Source: Actinomadura latina NBRC 106108 | GTDB lineage: Bacteria > Actinomycetota > Actinomycetes > Streptosporangiales > Streptosporangiaceae | DNA length: 64,000 nucleotides | Direction: 5' to 3' | Assembly: GCF_001552195.1 (NCBI RefSeq) | Contig: NZ_BCQS01000020.1 | Location: 168,278-232,277, forward strand | Shown here: piece after piece, positions 48,084 through 57,181 of the stretch | Layout of the letters: each line of letters begins with the position of its first letter | Position numbering within the stretch: position 1 is the first letter of the stretch | Notes under the pieces: model-generated | The model's input: the letters and a program-made list of their open reading frames with translations, nothing else | Told to the model about the DNA's origin: nothing | The model's database searches: none | Translations under genes and position numbers: made by a program

Positions 48084-48842
48084 ATGGAGGTCAAGGGGGC
48101 GTGGGGGCTGGTGACCGGGGGGTTGTGCGCGTGGCGGCTGCCCGGGGACGAGAGCGGGCCGGCGGCGGCGCGTCGGCTCCTCCGCCGGACGATGTCCGAA
48201 CTGCGACTCGATCAGGACGTGATCGAGGACGGCGAACTCGCCGTCTCCGAAACCGCCACCAACGCGCTACGGCACGCCAGGTGCGCGAAGGGCGACCGGC
48301 CGCCCACCACGCCCGAACTGTGGATCTGGGCGCGGACCGTCCCGTCCCCGCAACTCGTCGTCTCCGTCTTCGACGGCGCGCGAACGACCACACCGCACGC
48401 CTCCGGGGCCGGGTTGCTGGACGAGCACGGCAAGGGCCTCGAACTCGTCCGCCAGGTCACCGCCGCCTGGGGCTGCGCCCCCACCCGATCCCGGGTCGAC
48501 ACCACGTCCGTCCCCGGCAAGACGGTCTGGTTCGCCCTCCCACTCCGCCACGACTGGCCCGGCCTGCACTACCGCGTCCACCCGGGGACCGCCGCACACC
48601 ACCTGCTCCTCAACCTCACCCACCGCGGCTTCAAAGGTCAACGCAACACCACCGACGACGGCCTCTCCGTCCTCGTCCTCCCCACCCTCAACGTCTGGGT
48701 CCACCGACGAACCTTCTGCTGGTGGTCCACCCCGCACCGCTACCTCCGCCGCCCCCTCATCGACCTCCAGGAAACCACCGAACTCCTCGTCCACCACCTC
48801 GACGCCGCCCCCGCCCCGTCCTGCTCCCCCGCCCTGCAATGA
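48084..48842 (+). CDS. HATPase_c_2 ATP-binding protein with long C-terminal extension
   Basis: A 252-residue protein; the first 150 residues form a GHKL-type fold with N box ELAVSETATNALRHA, VVSVFDGAR and a G2-like DEHGKGLELVRQVTAAWG. A further 90 residues (HRGFKGQRNTTDDGLSVLVLPTLNVWVHRRTFCWWSTPHRY) are unlike the usual anti-sigma kinases. The ATG at 48084 follows GGGAGGT by 8 nt. It lies divergent from the truncated XRE gene, as in WhiJ-like clusters. Confidence 0.8.
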   Translation: MEVKGAWGLVTGGLCAWRLPGDESGPAAARRLLRRTMSELRLDQDVIEDGELAVSETATNALRHARCAKGDRPPTTPELWIWARTVPSPQLVVSVFDGARTTTPHASGAGLLDEHGKGLELVRQVTAAWGCAPTRSRVDTTSVPGKTVWFALPLRHDWPGLHYRVHPGTAAHHLLLNLTHRGFKGQRNTTDDGLSVLVLPTLNVWVHRRTFCWWSTPHRYLRRPLIDLQETTELLVHHLDAAPAPSCSPALQ

Positions 48843-48904
48843 GCCGAGCCATCGCCCATCCAGGGCGCCACATCAAACAGCACCGAGTGAGGCGGCCCTC
48901 ACAT

Positions 48905-48940
48905 GCAATGAATTGCTTCTGGCAAGCAGCGAACTACACT
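48905..48940 (+). promoter_or_regulatory. Promoter and operator of the RHH-PIN operon
   Basis: TTGCTT (48913-48918) and TACACT (48935-48940) are 16 bp apart. The ATG at 48948 is 7 bp after the -10, suggesting a leaderless message. Two inverted repeats overlap the -35: GCAAT-GA-ATTGC (48905-48916) and TGCTT-CTGGC-AAGCA (48914-48928), fitting autorepression by an RHH protein. Confidence 0.55.
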
Positions 48941-48947
48941 GGACCTC

Positions 48948-49253
48948 ATGGGTACTGACATCGGGAAGTCGAGGCGCAAGGCCCCGCGCCATCACGACAA
49001 GGCGCAGACACTGGGGTTCTCCGTCCAGGCCGAAGACCGGCCCGTCCTCGATGAGCTCGTCGACTACTTCGGGGACGGAAACCGGTCCGCCTACCTCCGC
49101 GCGACCTACCGCGTCATGAAGTCGATCATGCTGGCCGAGCAGCTTCGCGACCTTCAGGCCTACGGGCAGCAGCGCACCGCCGAACTCGGGATCGAACCCG
49201 CCGACGTGCCCGACCGCGTCCGGGAGTTCCTCAAGGGCAAGGGCGGCGCCTGA
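48948..49253 (+). CDS. RHH-type antitoxin-like protein
   Basis: A 101-residue protein with a basic N-terminus and a ribbon-helix-helix-like region (about 18-55, DKAQTLGFSVQAEDRPVLDELVDYFGDGNRSAYLRATYRVM). The rest is helical. It is encoded just upstream (2 bp gap) of a PIN-domain protein, the usual antitoxin-toxin order. The RHH call is by pattern and context. The ATG is only 7 bp past a predicted -10. Confidence 0.65.
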   Translation: MGTDIGKSRRKAPRHHDKAQTLGFSVQAEDRPVLDELVDYFGDGNRSAYLRATYRVMKSIMLAEQLRDLQAYGQQRTAELGIEPADVPDRVREFLKGKGGA

Positions 49254-49255
49254 CC

Positions 49256-49750
49256 ATGCCGGCCCCCGTGGTCTTCGACATCAACGTGCTGGTGACGGCG
49301 GCGGCCACCGGCAACAGCCCCTTCCGCTCGTGGCCGTCCCCGCCACCGACCTCCGGCAACGCCTCGGCCGACTGTCTGGGCGTCGCGAACGACGCCGCAG
49401 AGTTCTCCCTGTGGGTGTCTCCGCACATCCTGCGAAACGTCGAACGGATCCTCGTGGAACTGTTCAAATGGGAGGACGCGAAGGCCGGCGCGTACCTGAC
49501 GGCGCTGGTCGCCATCACCGAGCACAGCGAAGGGGATATCGTCGACCCGCCGCGGACCGTCCATGACTGCCCCGACTACGAGGACAATTTGATCCTCGAC
49601 CTCGCGGCCGAAGTCGGCGCGCTGCTGATCGTCAGCAACGACGTGGACCTGATCTCCATGTCACCATGGCGCGGCACGCCGATCGTCACCCCGGATCTCT
49701 TCCGGCAGAAGGTGGACGGCATGCGACGTCACGCCCGACGCCGCCGCTAG
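49256..49750 (+). CDS. PIN-domain toxin-like ribonuclease
   Basis: A 164-residue PIN-fold protein. Acidic residues are D8 in VFDINVLV, D107/E109/D110 in CPDYEDNLILDLA and D129/D131 in IVSNDVDL, all as expected for a metal-dependent ribonuclease. A loop (20-45, SPFRSWPSPPPTSGNASADC) is longer than in many VapC proteins, placing it nearer PIN_3-type toxins. Paired with the upstream RHH protein as a type II toxin-antitoxin system. Confidence 0.8.
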   Translation: MPAPVVFDINVLVTAAATGNSPFRSWPSPPPTSGNASADCLGVANDAAEFSLWVSPHILRNVERILVELFKWEDAKAGAYLTALVAITEHSEGDIVDPPRTVHDCPDYEDNLILDLAAEVGALLIVSNDVDLISMSPWRGTPIVTPDLFRQKVDGMRRHARRRR

Positions 49751-49802
49751 ATCTTGGCAGGGGCCAGGGCGAGGTCCCGGTCGCAAGCCGGAGGAGGTGT
49801 TC

Positions 49803-50478
49803 GTGGACGGGCGGTCGAGCACGCATGAGGTGGAGATGCGGGCTGATGTGGTGGTCAAGCGGTATCGCTCGCGCGACAACGGTGAACCTCTGCGCGAGTG
49901 GCGGGCGCTGACCCTGCTGCATGAGCACACGCCGGGCACCGCACCCGCGCCGATCAGTGCCGATCTGGACGCCGAGCCGCCGACCGTGGTGATGTCCCGG
50001 CTGGACGGTGTGCCGCTGGACGGTGAAGTCACCGCGGATTTGGCTGCGGCGGTCGCCGGTGCGGTTGCTCGGGCCCAGGAAGCGATCCCCTTGCGCACGC
50101 TGGCCGGCCTGCCGGCTCGGGCGGGGACGGCGGACGCGGCCCGTGTTCGGCACCGGCGACGGGAACCTCGCCAACTTCCTGTGGGACGGCACCGAGGTGC
50201 GCCTGGTGGACTTCGAGTACTCGGGCCGCAGTGATCGTCCCTACGAGTTGGCGGAATTGACCGAGCACATTTCGATGCGAGCGGGAAACGGTCCCGGAAT
50301 GGACCGCGTACTGGACTGCTTCGATCTGGATTCGGCGGAGGTCGGCAGGCTTACGCATTGCCGACGCCTTCTTGCCGTGTTCTGGTTGCTCAGGATCACG
50401 CTCAATAGCCGCAGGTCACCGGCCCACGGCGAGGTCCTCCGGAAGCAGGCGGCCCGCCTCCTGATGCTGCTCGGATAG
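49803..50478 (+). pseudogene. Broken aminoglycoside phosphotransferase-like gene
   Basis: One frame (to about 50130) gives an APH-like N-lobe with VEMRADVVVKRYRSRDNG and VVMSRLDGVPLDGEV. A second frame (from about 50140) gives VFGTGDGNLANFLWDGTEV and RLVDFEYSGRSDRPYELAELTEH, the catalytic and magnesium loops of APH-fold kinases. The joint lies in GC-rich sequence near 50130-50145. A frameshift, and probably a deletion of the part between the lobes, disable it. The usual HxDxxxxN is HTGDGN-like with Gly-Thr-Gly instead, a known actinobacterial variant. The stop is at 50476-50478. Confidence 0.7.
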
Positions 50479-50556
50479 TCCCGGAAGCCGGGGGAAATCC
50501 CATCGCGGGGCCGCAGCCTTTTGTCGATCTCGCCTGATCACACGTGCGAATGCGGG

Positions 50557-51624
50557 TCAGGTGTCGGTGGAGAAGCGGATCGCCGTGGGAGGTAGTTCTA
50601 TGCCCGGCCAGATTCGTAGGCCGGGGCGCAGTTCGTTGCCCGGGCCCACTACCGCGGCGTCGCCCAGGACTACGCCGTCCAGGACCGCGCCGGGGCCCAC
50701 TCGGGCGCCCCGGCTCAGAACGGAGTCGCGGACGGTCGCGCCTTCGGCTACGAACGCGTCTTCCAGGAGGACGCTGCCGGTCACGGTGGCGCCTGATTCG
50801 ATCACGGCGTTGCGGCCCACGGTCGTCCCGCCGCGCACTACGGCGCCGGGGGCTACGCGGGCGCCGGGGAGAGTCAGGCGTTCGCCCGGTTCGCCTGGCA
50901 TGGCGGGGGAGGCCAGGGCGCCCAGGACCAGATCCCGCGAGCCCTGGACGAAGGCTTCCGGGGTGCCCACGTCCAGCCAGTAGGCCGACTCCACGTGGCC
51001 CATGACCACGGCGCCGGACGCGATGAGGGACGGGAAGGTCTCGCGTTCGACCGACACCACTTCGTCTTCGGGGATCGTGTCGATGACGGAGCGGCGGAAC
51101 ACGTAGCAGCCGGCGTTGATCTGGTTCGTGACCGGGTGCTGCGTCTTTTCCAGGAAGGCGGTCACCCGTCCGTCGGCGGAGGTCGGGACGCACCCGAAGC
51201 GGGACGGGTCGTCCACCTCGGTCAAGTGCAGGGTCACCGCGGCGGCTGCCTCTTCATGCAGTTTGACCTGGGCCTGGACGTCGTGGCCGGAGAGGATGTC
51301 GCCGTTGAGGATCAGGACCGGGTCGTCCGGGGCGCAGGTCAGGGCGCGGGCCGCGTTGCGGATGGCGCCGCCGGTGCCGAGCGGCTCCTCCTCGCTGACG
51401 TAGGCGAGGTCGACCCCGTACGCGTGGTCACCGAAGGCCGCTTCGAACATTTCGGCGCGGTAGGACGTGGCGAACACGATGCGCTCGACGCCGGCGGCGT
51501 GGGCGCGGGCCAGCTGGTGGGCGAGGAACGCCACGCCGGCGGTGGGGAGCAGAGGCTTCGGGGTGGAGATCGTCAGGGGGCGCAGGCGGGTGCCCTGGCC
51601 TCCCACCAGGAGGATCGCTTCCAC
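50557..51624 (-). CDS. Mannose-1-phosphate guanylyltransferase-like nucleotidyltransferase
   Basis: A 355-residue NDP-sugar synthase with the pyrophosphorylase start MEAILLVGGQGTRLRPLT, PKPLLPTAG, EEPLGTGGAIR, LNGDIL and EKTQHP. The C-terminal third is a left-handed beta-helix with hexapeptide repeats (GARVAPGAVVRGGTTVG, GARVGPGAVL). Close to the ManB/ManC-type Rv3264c enzymes; it may make GDP-mannose. Next gene upstream is a glycosyltransferase of the same strand. The start ATG at 51624 matches the family. Confidence 0.9.
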   Translation of the reverse strand: MEAILLVGGQGTRLRPLTISTPKPLLPTAGVAFLAHQLARAHAAGVERIVFATSYRAEMFEAAFGDHAYGVDLAYVSEEEPLGTGGAIRNAARALTCAPDDPVLILNGDILSGHDVQAQVKLHEEAAAAVTLHLTEVDDPSRFGCVPTSADGRVTAFLEKTQHPVTNQINAGCYVFRRSVIDTIPEDEVVSVERETFPSLIASGAVVMGHVESAYWLDVGTPEAFVQGSRDLVLGALASPAMPGEPGERLTLPGARVAPGAVVRGGTTVGRNAVIESGATVTGSVLLEDAFVAEGATVRDSVLSRGARVGPGAVLDGVVLGDAAVVGPGNELRPGLRIWPGIELPPTAIRFSTDT

Positions 51625-51658
51625 TCGGTTCCTTTCTCCACGCGCGGTTGGAGAGAGC

Positions 51659-52807
51659 CTAGTGGGTGCGGGATGCGGCGTACTGGTCGACTGCGCGCTG
51701 GTAGGAGGCCATGTGCGCCTCGGCGGACGCCGACCAGGAGAACTCCCGGGAGCGGGCGTGGGCGGCCTCGGCCAGCTCGGCGCGGCGGGACGGGTCGTCG
51801 ATGAGGGCGGTCAATGCGGCCGCTATGCCGGACGGCTCCAGTTCGGTGTAGGCGACCGCGTCGCCGCCGACCTCGGGGAGGGAGCCCCGGCGGGTCGTCA
51901 GGACGGGCGCGCCGCACGACATGGCTTCCAGGACGGGCAGGCCGAAGCCCTCGCCGCGGCTCGGGAGCGCGACGACCAGGGCGCCGCCGAAGAAGCCGGG
52001 CAGGGACGGCCACGGCAGGTAGCCGGGGCGCAGGACGCGCAGGTTCAGCGGGACGGTGGCGAGGGCCGCGTCGACCTCGTCGTCCCAGCCGCCGCCGCCC
52101 GCCAGGACGAGCGCGGGCGGGTCCGGGCGGTCGGCGCAGGCCTCGACCCAGCCGCGGATCAGGTTCGGGACGTTCTTGCGCGGTTCCAGCGCGCCCAGGT
52201 ACGCGACGTAGTGGCGGCCGTGCAGGCCGAGGCGGTCGGAGACCTGCTTGACCTCGGCTTCGGACGGGCGGTGGAACACCTCGTGGTCGACGCCGTGGTA
52301 GGCGACGTCGATGTGGGAGGGGTCTGCGCCGAGCACCTTGACCAGTTCGTCGCGGGTCGCGCGGGACGGGGCGATCAGCCGGGTCGCGCGCCGGGAGGCG
52401 GTGCGGGTCGCCGACTTGATGTACGACGTCCGGACCGGGTCGTGCAGCTCCGGCTCGGTGAAGAGCGTCACGTCGTGGATCGTCACGACGGTGGGCAGGA
52501 CGGCGCTCACCGGCATCGTGTAGGTGGGCAGGTGGATGACGTCCGCGCCGACGCGTTCGGCGACGTGCGGCAGGCCGGACTGCTCCCAGGCCAGCCGGGT
52601 GGCGCGGTGCGCCAGCGTCGCCGGGCCGGCGACGACCCGGGCCCCCGGGACGAGCCCTTCGTAGCGTTTCTCGTCCACCCGCTGGCAGGCGACGGCGAGA
52701 TCGGCGCCCTGCGCGTGCAGGGCGCGCAGCAGCCCGTCCACGTACCGGCCGAGCCCGCCGCGGTCGGCGGGCACGGCGGTGGCGTCAAGGAGAATTCGAG
52801 TCGCCAC
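51659..52807 (-). CDS. GT4 family glycosyltransferase
   Basis: A 382-residue GT-B enzyme with the N-terminal ILLDATAVPADRGGLGRYVDG, the linker ALEPRKNVPNLI and the C-terminal GEGFGLPVLEAMSCGAPVLT donor-binding motif with E-x7-E. It probably adds mannose or a related hexose from a nucleotide sugar. I chose the GTG at 52807, preceded by GGGGGAG; the frame opens 15 bases earlier. It shares direction with the nucleotidyltransferase gene, which may provide its donor. Confidence 0.9.
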   Translation of the reverse strand: MATRILLDATAVPADRGGLGRYVDGLLRALHAQGADLAVACQRVDEKRYEGLVPGARVVAGPATLAHRATRLAWEQSGLPHVAERVGADVIHLPTYTMPVSAVLPTVVTIHDVTLFTEPELHDPVRTSYIKSATRTASRRATRLIAPSRATRDELVKVLGADPSHIDVAYHGVDHEVFHRPSEAEVKQVSDRLGLHGRHYVAYLGALEPRKNVPNLIRGWVEACADRPDPPALVLAGGGGWDDEVDAALATVPLNLRVLRPGYLPWPSLPGFFGGALVVALPSRGEGFGLPVLEAMSCGAPVLTTRRGSLPEVGGDAVAYTELEPSGIAAALTALIDDPSRRAELAEAAHARSREFSWSASAEAHMASYQRAVDQYAASRTH

Positions 52808-52928
52808 GGTCCACTCCCCCATCCAGCGCGGTGCCGTAGATCACTCTTTACGTTCCGAGCCTACGCCCGCCGGGCACACGCTCGGGTGACCTCGTTCCAC
52901 GTCATTCACGATGGGCCCTACCCGATCG

Positions 52929-53633
52929 CTACCTCTTACGCGCCCGAACGAGGACGATGCTGCCGCGTTCGTTGGGTGCGCCGCGGTCGGCGAGGGCGAC
53001 GAGCGGGGTGAGCGGGGCGGCGGCGTTGAAGCCGACCTTCCCGCCGTAGGTGGACAGCGACAGGTAGAGGCGTTCCGTGGCGGCCGTGCGGAACTGGTAG
53101 CTGTGCTCGACCAGGTCGAGGCCGCGCTCGTCCATCAGCTTGCTGAGGCTGTCGTGCGTGTAGGTGTGCTGGACGTGGTACCTGGCCTTGTGCGCGTCGC
53201 GCAGCTTCGGCCAGGTGTCGGCGCGGCTGAGCACGTCGGCGGACATGAAGATCTCACCGCCGGGCTTCAGCACTCGCGCCATCTCGTCCAGCGACCTGCC
53301 GCCGTCGTCGAAGTGCTCGATCGCGCAGACGGACAGGATCGCGTCGAACGACCCGTCCGCGAACGGCAGCTTGAGCGCGTCGCACTCGATCAGCGCGGGC
53401 GCGTGCGTGAGCGTCCGCCCGTAGGCCATCTTGCCGCGGGCGAGGTCGATCGAGACGGCGTCGGCGCCGCGCCGGCGCGCCCGGCCGGCCCAGTAGCCGT
53501 CGCCGCCGGCGACGTCGAGGACCCGCTTGCCGCGCAGGTCGCGTCCCATCCAGCCGAGAAGCGTCCCCGCCTCGCGGTACCGGCACACGTGCACCTGGTG
53601 CCCCATGAAGGCGACCACATCGGAAATCTTCAT
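52929..53633 (-). CDS. Class I SAM-dependent methyltransferase
   Basis: A 234-residue methyltransferase with motif I VLDVAGGDGYWAG (about 38-50), the acidic loop end SIDLARG, and CDALKLPFADGSFDAILSVCAIEHF (motif IV region). It resembles Methyltransf_11 proteins acting on small molecules or lipids/glycans. Divergent from a flippase-like gene. The substrate is unknown. The C-terminal region is longer than minimal. Confidence 0.88.
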   Translation of the reverse strand: MKISDVVAFMGHQVHVCRYREAGTLLGWMGRDLRGKRVLDVAGGDGYWAGRARRRGADAVSIDLARGKMAYGRTLTHAPALIECDALKLPFADGSFDAILSVCAIEHFDDGGRSLDEMARVLKPGGEIFMSADVLSRADTWPKLRDAHKARYHVQHTYTHDSLSKLMDERGLDLVEHSYQFRTAATERLYLSLSTYGGKVGFNAAAPLTPLVALADRGAPNERGSIVLVRARKR

Positions 53634-53694
53634 CGTTCCCCAACTCTAAGGCCGCGCGGGCGGGCGGGAGGCCGCGTTCGCCTAGGCTGGGCGG

Positions 53695-54669
53695 GTGAGG
53701 ATGAAGGTCGTCGCCGTGCGGGCGCTGCGGGTGCTGCTGGTACTGCTCGCGCTGGCGTTCTGCGGCTACAGCGTGGCCTCCCAGTGGGACGCGACGGTGC
53801 GGGCGTTCCAGGAGATGTCCTGGCCGGCGCTCGCCGGGGCGCTGGCCGCGGGGCTGGCGGGGCTCTTCATCTGGATGCTGGGGTGGCGGGAGTTCCTCGC
53901 CGGGCTCGGATCGCCGCTGCCGGTGCGGGCCATCTTCCGGATCTCCGGGATCTCCCAGCTCGGCAAGTACGTGCCGGGCAAGGTGTGGGCGCTGGTCACG
54001 CAGATCGAGATGACCCGCGAGCACGAGGTGCCGCCGGAGCGCAGCTTCGGGTCGACGATGCTGGCGGTCGCGACGTCCACGGCGTGCGGGCTGGCGGTCG
54101 CGGCGGTGACGCTGCCGCTGACGTCCGCGACGGCCCGCGACGAGTACTGGTGGCTGTTCCTGCTCGCGCCCGTCCTGCTGGCGCTGCTGCACCCGAAGAT
54201 CGTGACCTGGGCGCTCGGGACGATGCTCAGGCTCATCCGGCGGCCGCCGCTGGAGCACCCGGTGAGCCTCGGCGTCACGCTGCGGGCCGTCGGCTGGACG
54301 GTCCTCGGGTGGGTCCTGTTCGGCGTGCACACCTGGCTGCTCTGCATGGCCGTCGGCGGCGACGGGCCGGGCCTGCCGTTCGTCGCGACCGGCGCCTACG
54401 CGCTGGCGTTCGTCGCCGGCTTCCTCGTCTTCATCGCGCCGGGCGGCATCGGGGCGCGGGAGGCCGCGCTGACCGTGGTGCTGACGCCGGTGCTGCCGGC
54501 GGGCGCGCCGGTCGTGGTCGCGATCGCGTCGCGGGTGCTGCTGACGCTCGCCGACCTCATCAACGCGGGGGTGGCGTTCCTGCTCGGGCGTACCGCGCCG
54601 GGCCCCGGGAATGAACCGCCCTCCAAAGAGCTTGTGACGGGAACACAGCCTACGAAGGAGGGACCGTGA
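53695..54669 (+). CDS. Lysylphosphatidylglycerol synthase TM-like flippase protein
   Basis: A 324-residue membrane protein with about eight TM helices and the UPF0104/LPG_synthase_TM pattern: FRISGISQLGKYVPGKVWAL and FIAPGGIGAREAALTVVL. It lacks the C-terminal synthase domain, so it may act as a lipid or polyprenol flippase. Its stop overlaps the thioredoxin start (GTGA), so the two are coupled, an unusual pair. The first in-frame start is GTG at 53695. Confidence 0.85.
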   Translation: MRMKVVAVRALRVLLVLLALAFCGYSVASQWDATVRAFQEMSWPALAGALAAGLAGLFIWMLGWREFLAGLGSPLPVRAIFRISGISQLGKYVPGKVWALVTQIEMTREHEVPPERSFGSTMLAVATSTACGLAVAAVTLPLTSATARDEYWWLFLLAPVLLALLHPKIVTWALGTMLRLIRRPPLEHPVSLGVTLRAVGWTVLGWVLFGVHTWLLCMAVGGDGPGLPFVATGAYALAFVAGFLVFIAPGGIGAREAALTVVLTPVLPAGAPVVVAIASRVLLTLADLINAGVAFLLGRTAPGPGNEPPSKELVTGTQPTKEGP

Positions 54670-54969
54670 CGGCCCCGATCACCGTGACCGACGCGACGTT
54701 CGCGGACGAGGTACTCAAGAGCGACACCCCGGTACTCGTCGACTTCTGGGCCGACTGGTGCGGGCCGTGCCGCATGATCGCTCCCGTCCTGGAGCAGATC
54801 GCCGAGGAGCAGGACGGCAAGATCCGGATCGCGAAGATGGACTACGACGCGAACCCGGAGACGCCGAACAAGTACGGCGTGATGGGCCTGCCGACCCTGC
54901 TGCTCCTCAAGAACGGCGAGGTCGTGGAGCAGATCGTCGGAGCCAAGCCCAAGCGCGCCCTCATGAAGG

Positions 54970-54989
<20 letters not shown>
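54666..54989 (+). CDS. trxA: Thioredoxin
   Basis: A 107-residue thioredoxin with the redox motif WCGPC (C32, C35), DFWADWCGPCRMIAPVLE and the cis-proline region MGLPTLLLLKNGE. It reduces protein disulfides in the cytosol. Translation is coupled to the upstream flippase-like gene through GTGA. The last 20 bp overlap the convergent glycosyltransferase gene. Confidence 0.95.
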
Positions 54990-56088
<1,099 letters not shown>

Positions 56089-56092
56089 GCCG

Positions 56093-57088
56093 CTAGACGT
56101 CGCCGCGCGACCGGACGATCAGGTCGGCGAGCAGCGCCAGCGACGCGATGATCAACCCGGTCACGAAGATCATGATGGTGTTGTTGGCGAAGTAGCCGAA
56201 GTGCACCACCATGTCGAACACGCCCTTGGCCAGCCCGATCACAATCAGCCACAGCGCCGGCGGCATCAGCACCTTGAGCGGGTTGAAGTACATGACCATC
56301 CGCAGCACCTGCAGGATGTAGCGGTAGGCGTCCTTGGTGAAGTGGAACTTCGACTTGCCGGCCCGCTTCGCGTAGTCGATCGGCACGTACCGGACCGGGT
56401 GCTGGTTCGACAGGAACGCGATCGTGATCGTGGTGACGCAGGAGAACCCGGGCGGCAGCAGCCGCAGGTACGGCAGCGACACCTCGCGGCGGAACGCGCG
56501 CAGCCCCGAGTTCAGGTCCGGGATCCTGGAGTTGGTGAGCCGCTCGGCGATCTTGCGGATGAACCACTTGGCGGGGACCCGCAGCATCTTGTGCGTCCCC
56601 TCCTCGGTGGTGCGCGCCCCGACGACCTGGTCGATGGACGGGTCGCCGTCCAGGGCGTCCACGAGTTCGGGGATCCGCTCGTTCGGGTACGACATGTCGG
56701 CGTCCGTCCACACGACGATGTCGCCGCGGGCCTGCTGGGAGCCGATCCGCCGCACGGTGCCCGAGCCGCTGTTGTGCTGGAACGCCATGATCCGCATGTG
56801 CGGGAAGCGCGGCTCCGCCTCGCGCAGCCGGGCGAGGGTGTCGTCGGTCGAGCAGTCGTCGACGGCCAGCAGCTCGTAGCTCTTGCCGCTGTCGTCCATC
56901 GCCTTGCAGATGCGCTCGACCTCGTCGATCACGTGGTCCTGCTCGTTGTAGCAGGGCAGGACGATCGTGACGTGGACGGGCCCGGACTCCGGCTCCGCGG
57001 GCTCGGGCACCACCGCGGGCACAACCTCGGCGGGCGGCGCCTCGGCGGGCGCGGTGTCGGACGTCGGCTCGGCAGACTGGGTGCTCAC
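56093..57088 (-). CDS. GT2 family membrane glycosyltransferase (polyprenol-phosphate type)
   Basis: A 331-residue protein: a Pro/Ala/Glu-rich N-terminus (1-37), a GT2 domain with VTIVLPCYNEQDHV, AVDDCSTDDTLA, VWTDADMSYPNERI (DXD), VVGARTTEEGTHKM and NSGLRAFRREV, then two C-terminal TM helices (about 275-320). This is the layout of dolichol/polyprenol-phosphate sugar synthases, which load sugars onto lipid carriers. It forms an operon with the downstream GT4 gene. Confidence 0.9.
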   Translation of the reverse strand: MSTQSAEPTSDTAPAEAPPAEVVPAVVPEPAEPESGPVHVTIVLPCYNEQDHVIDEVERICKAMDDSGKSYELLAVDDCSTDDTLARLREAEPRFPHMRIMAFQHNSGSGTVRRIGSQQARGDIVVWTDADMSYPNERIPELVDALDGDPSIDQVVGARTTEEGTHKMLRVPAKWFIRKIAERLTNSRIPDLNSGLRAFRREVSLPYLRLLPPGFSCVTTITIAFLSNQHPVRYVPIDYAKRAGKSKFHFTKDAYRYILQVLRMVMYFNPLKVLMPPALWLIVIGLAKGVFDMVVHFGYFANNTIMIFVTGLIIASLALLADLIVRSRGDV

Positions 57089-57181
57089 GCAGCGCGAGGA
57101 TACTCGCCCTCGCCTACCTCAGCAGCCTCGTCGCCCGTGCGGGCGCGTGAACGGGGCCCCTGCGGCACGTGAACGGGCGGG

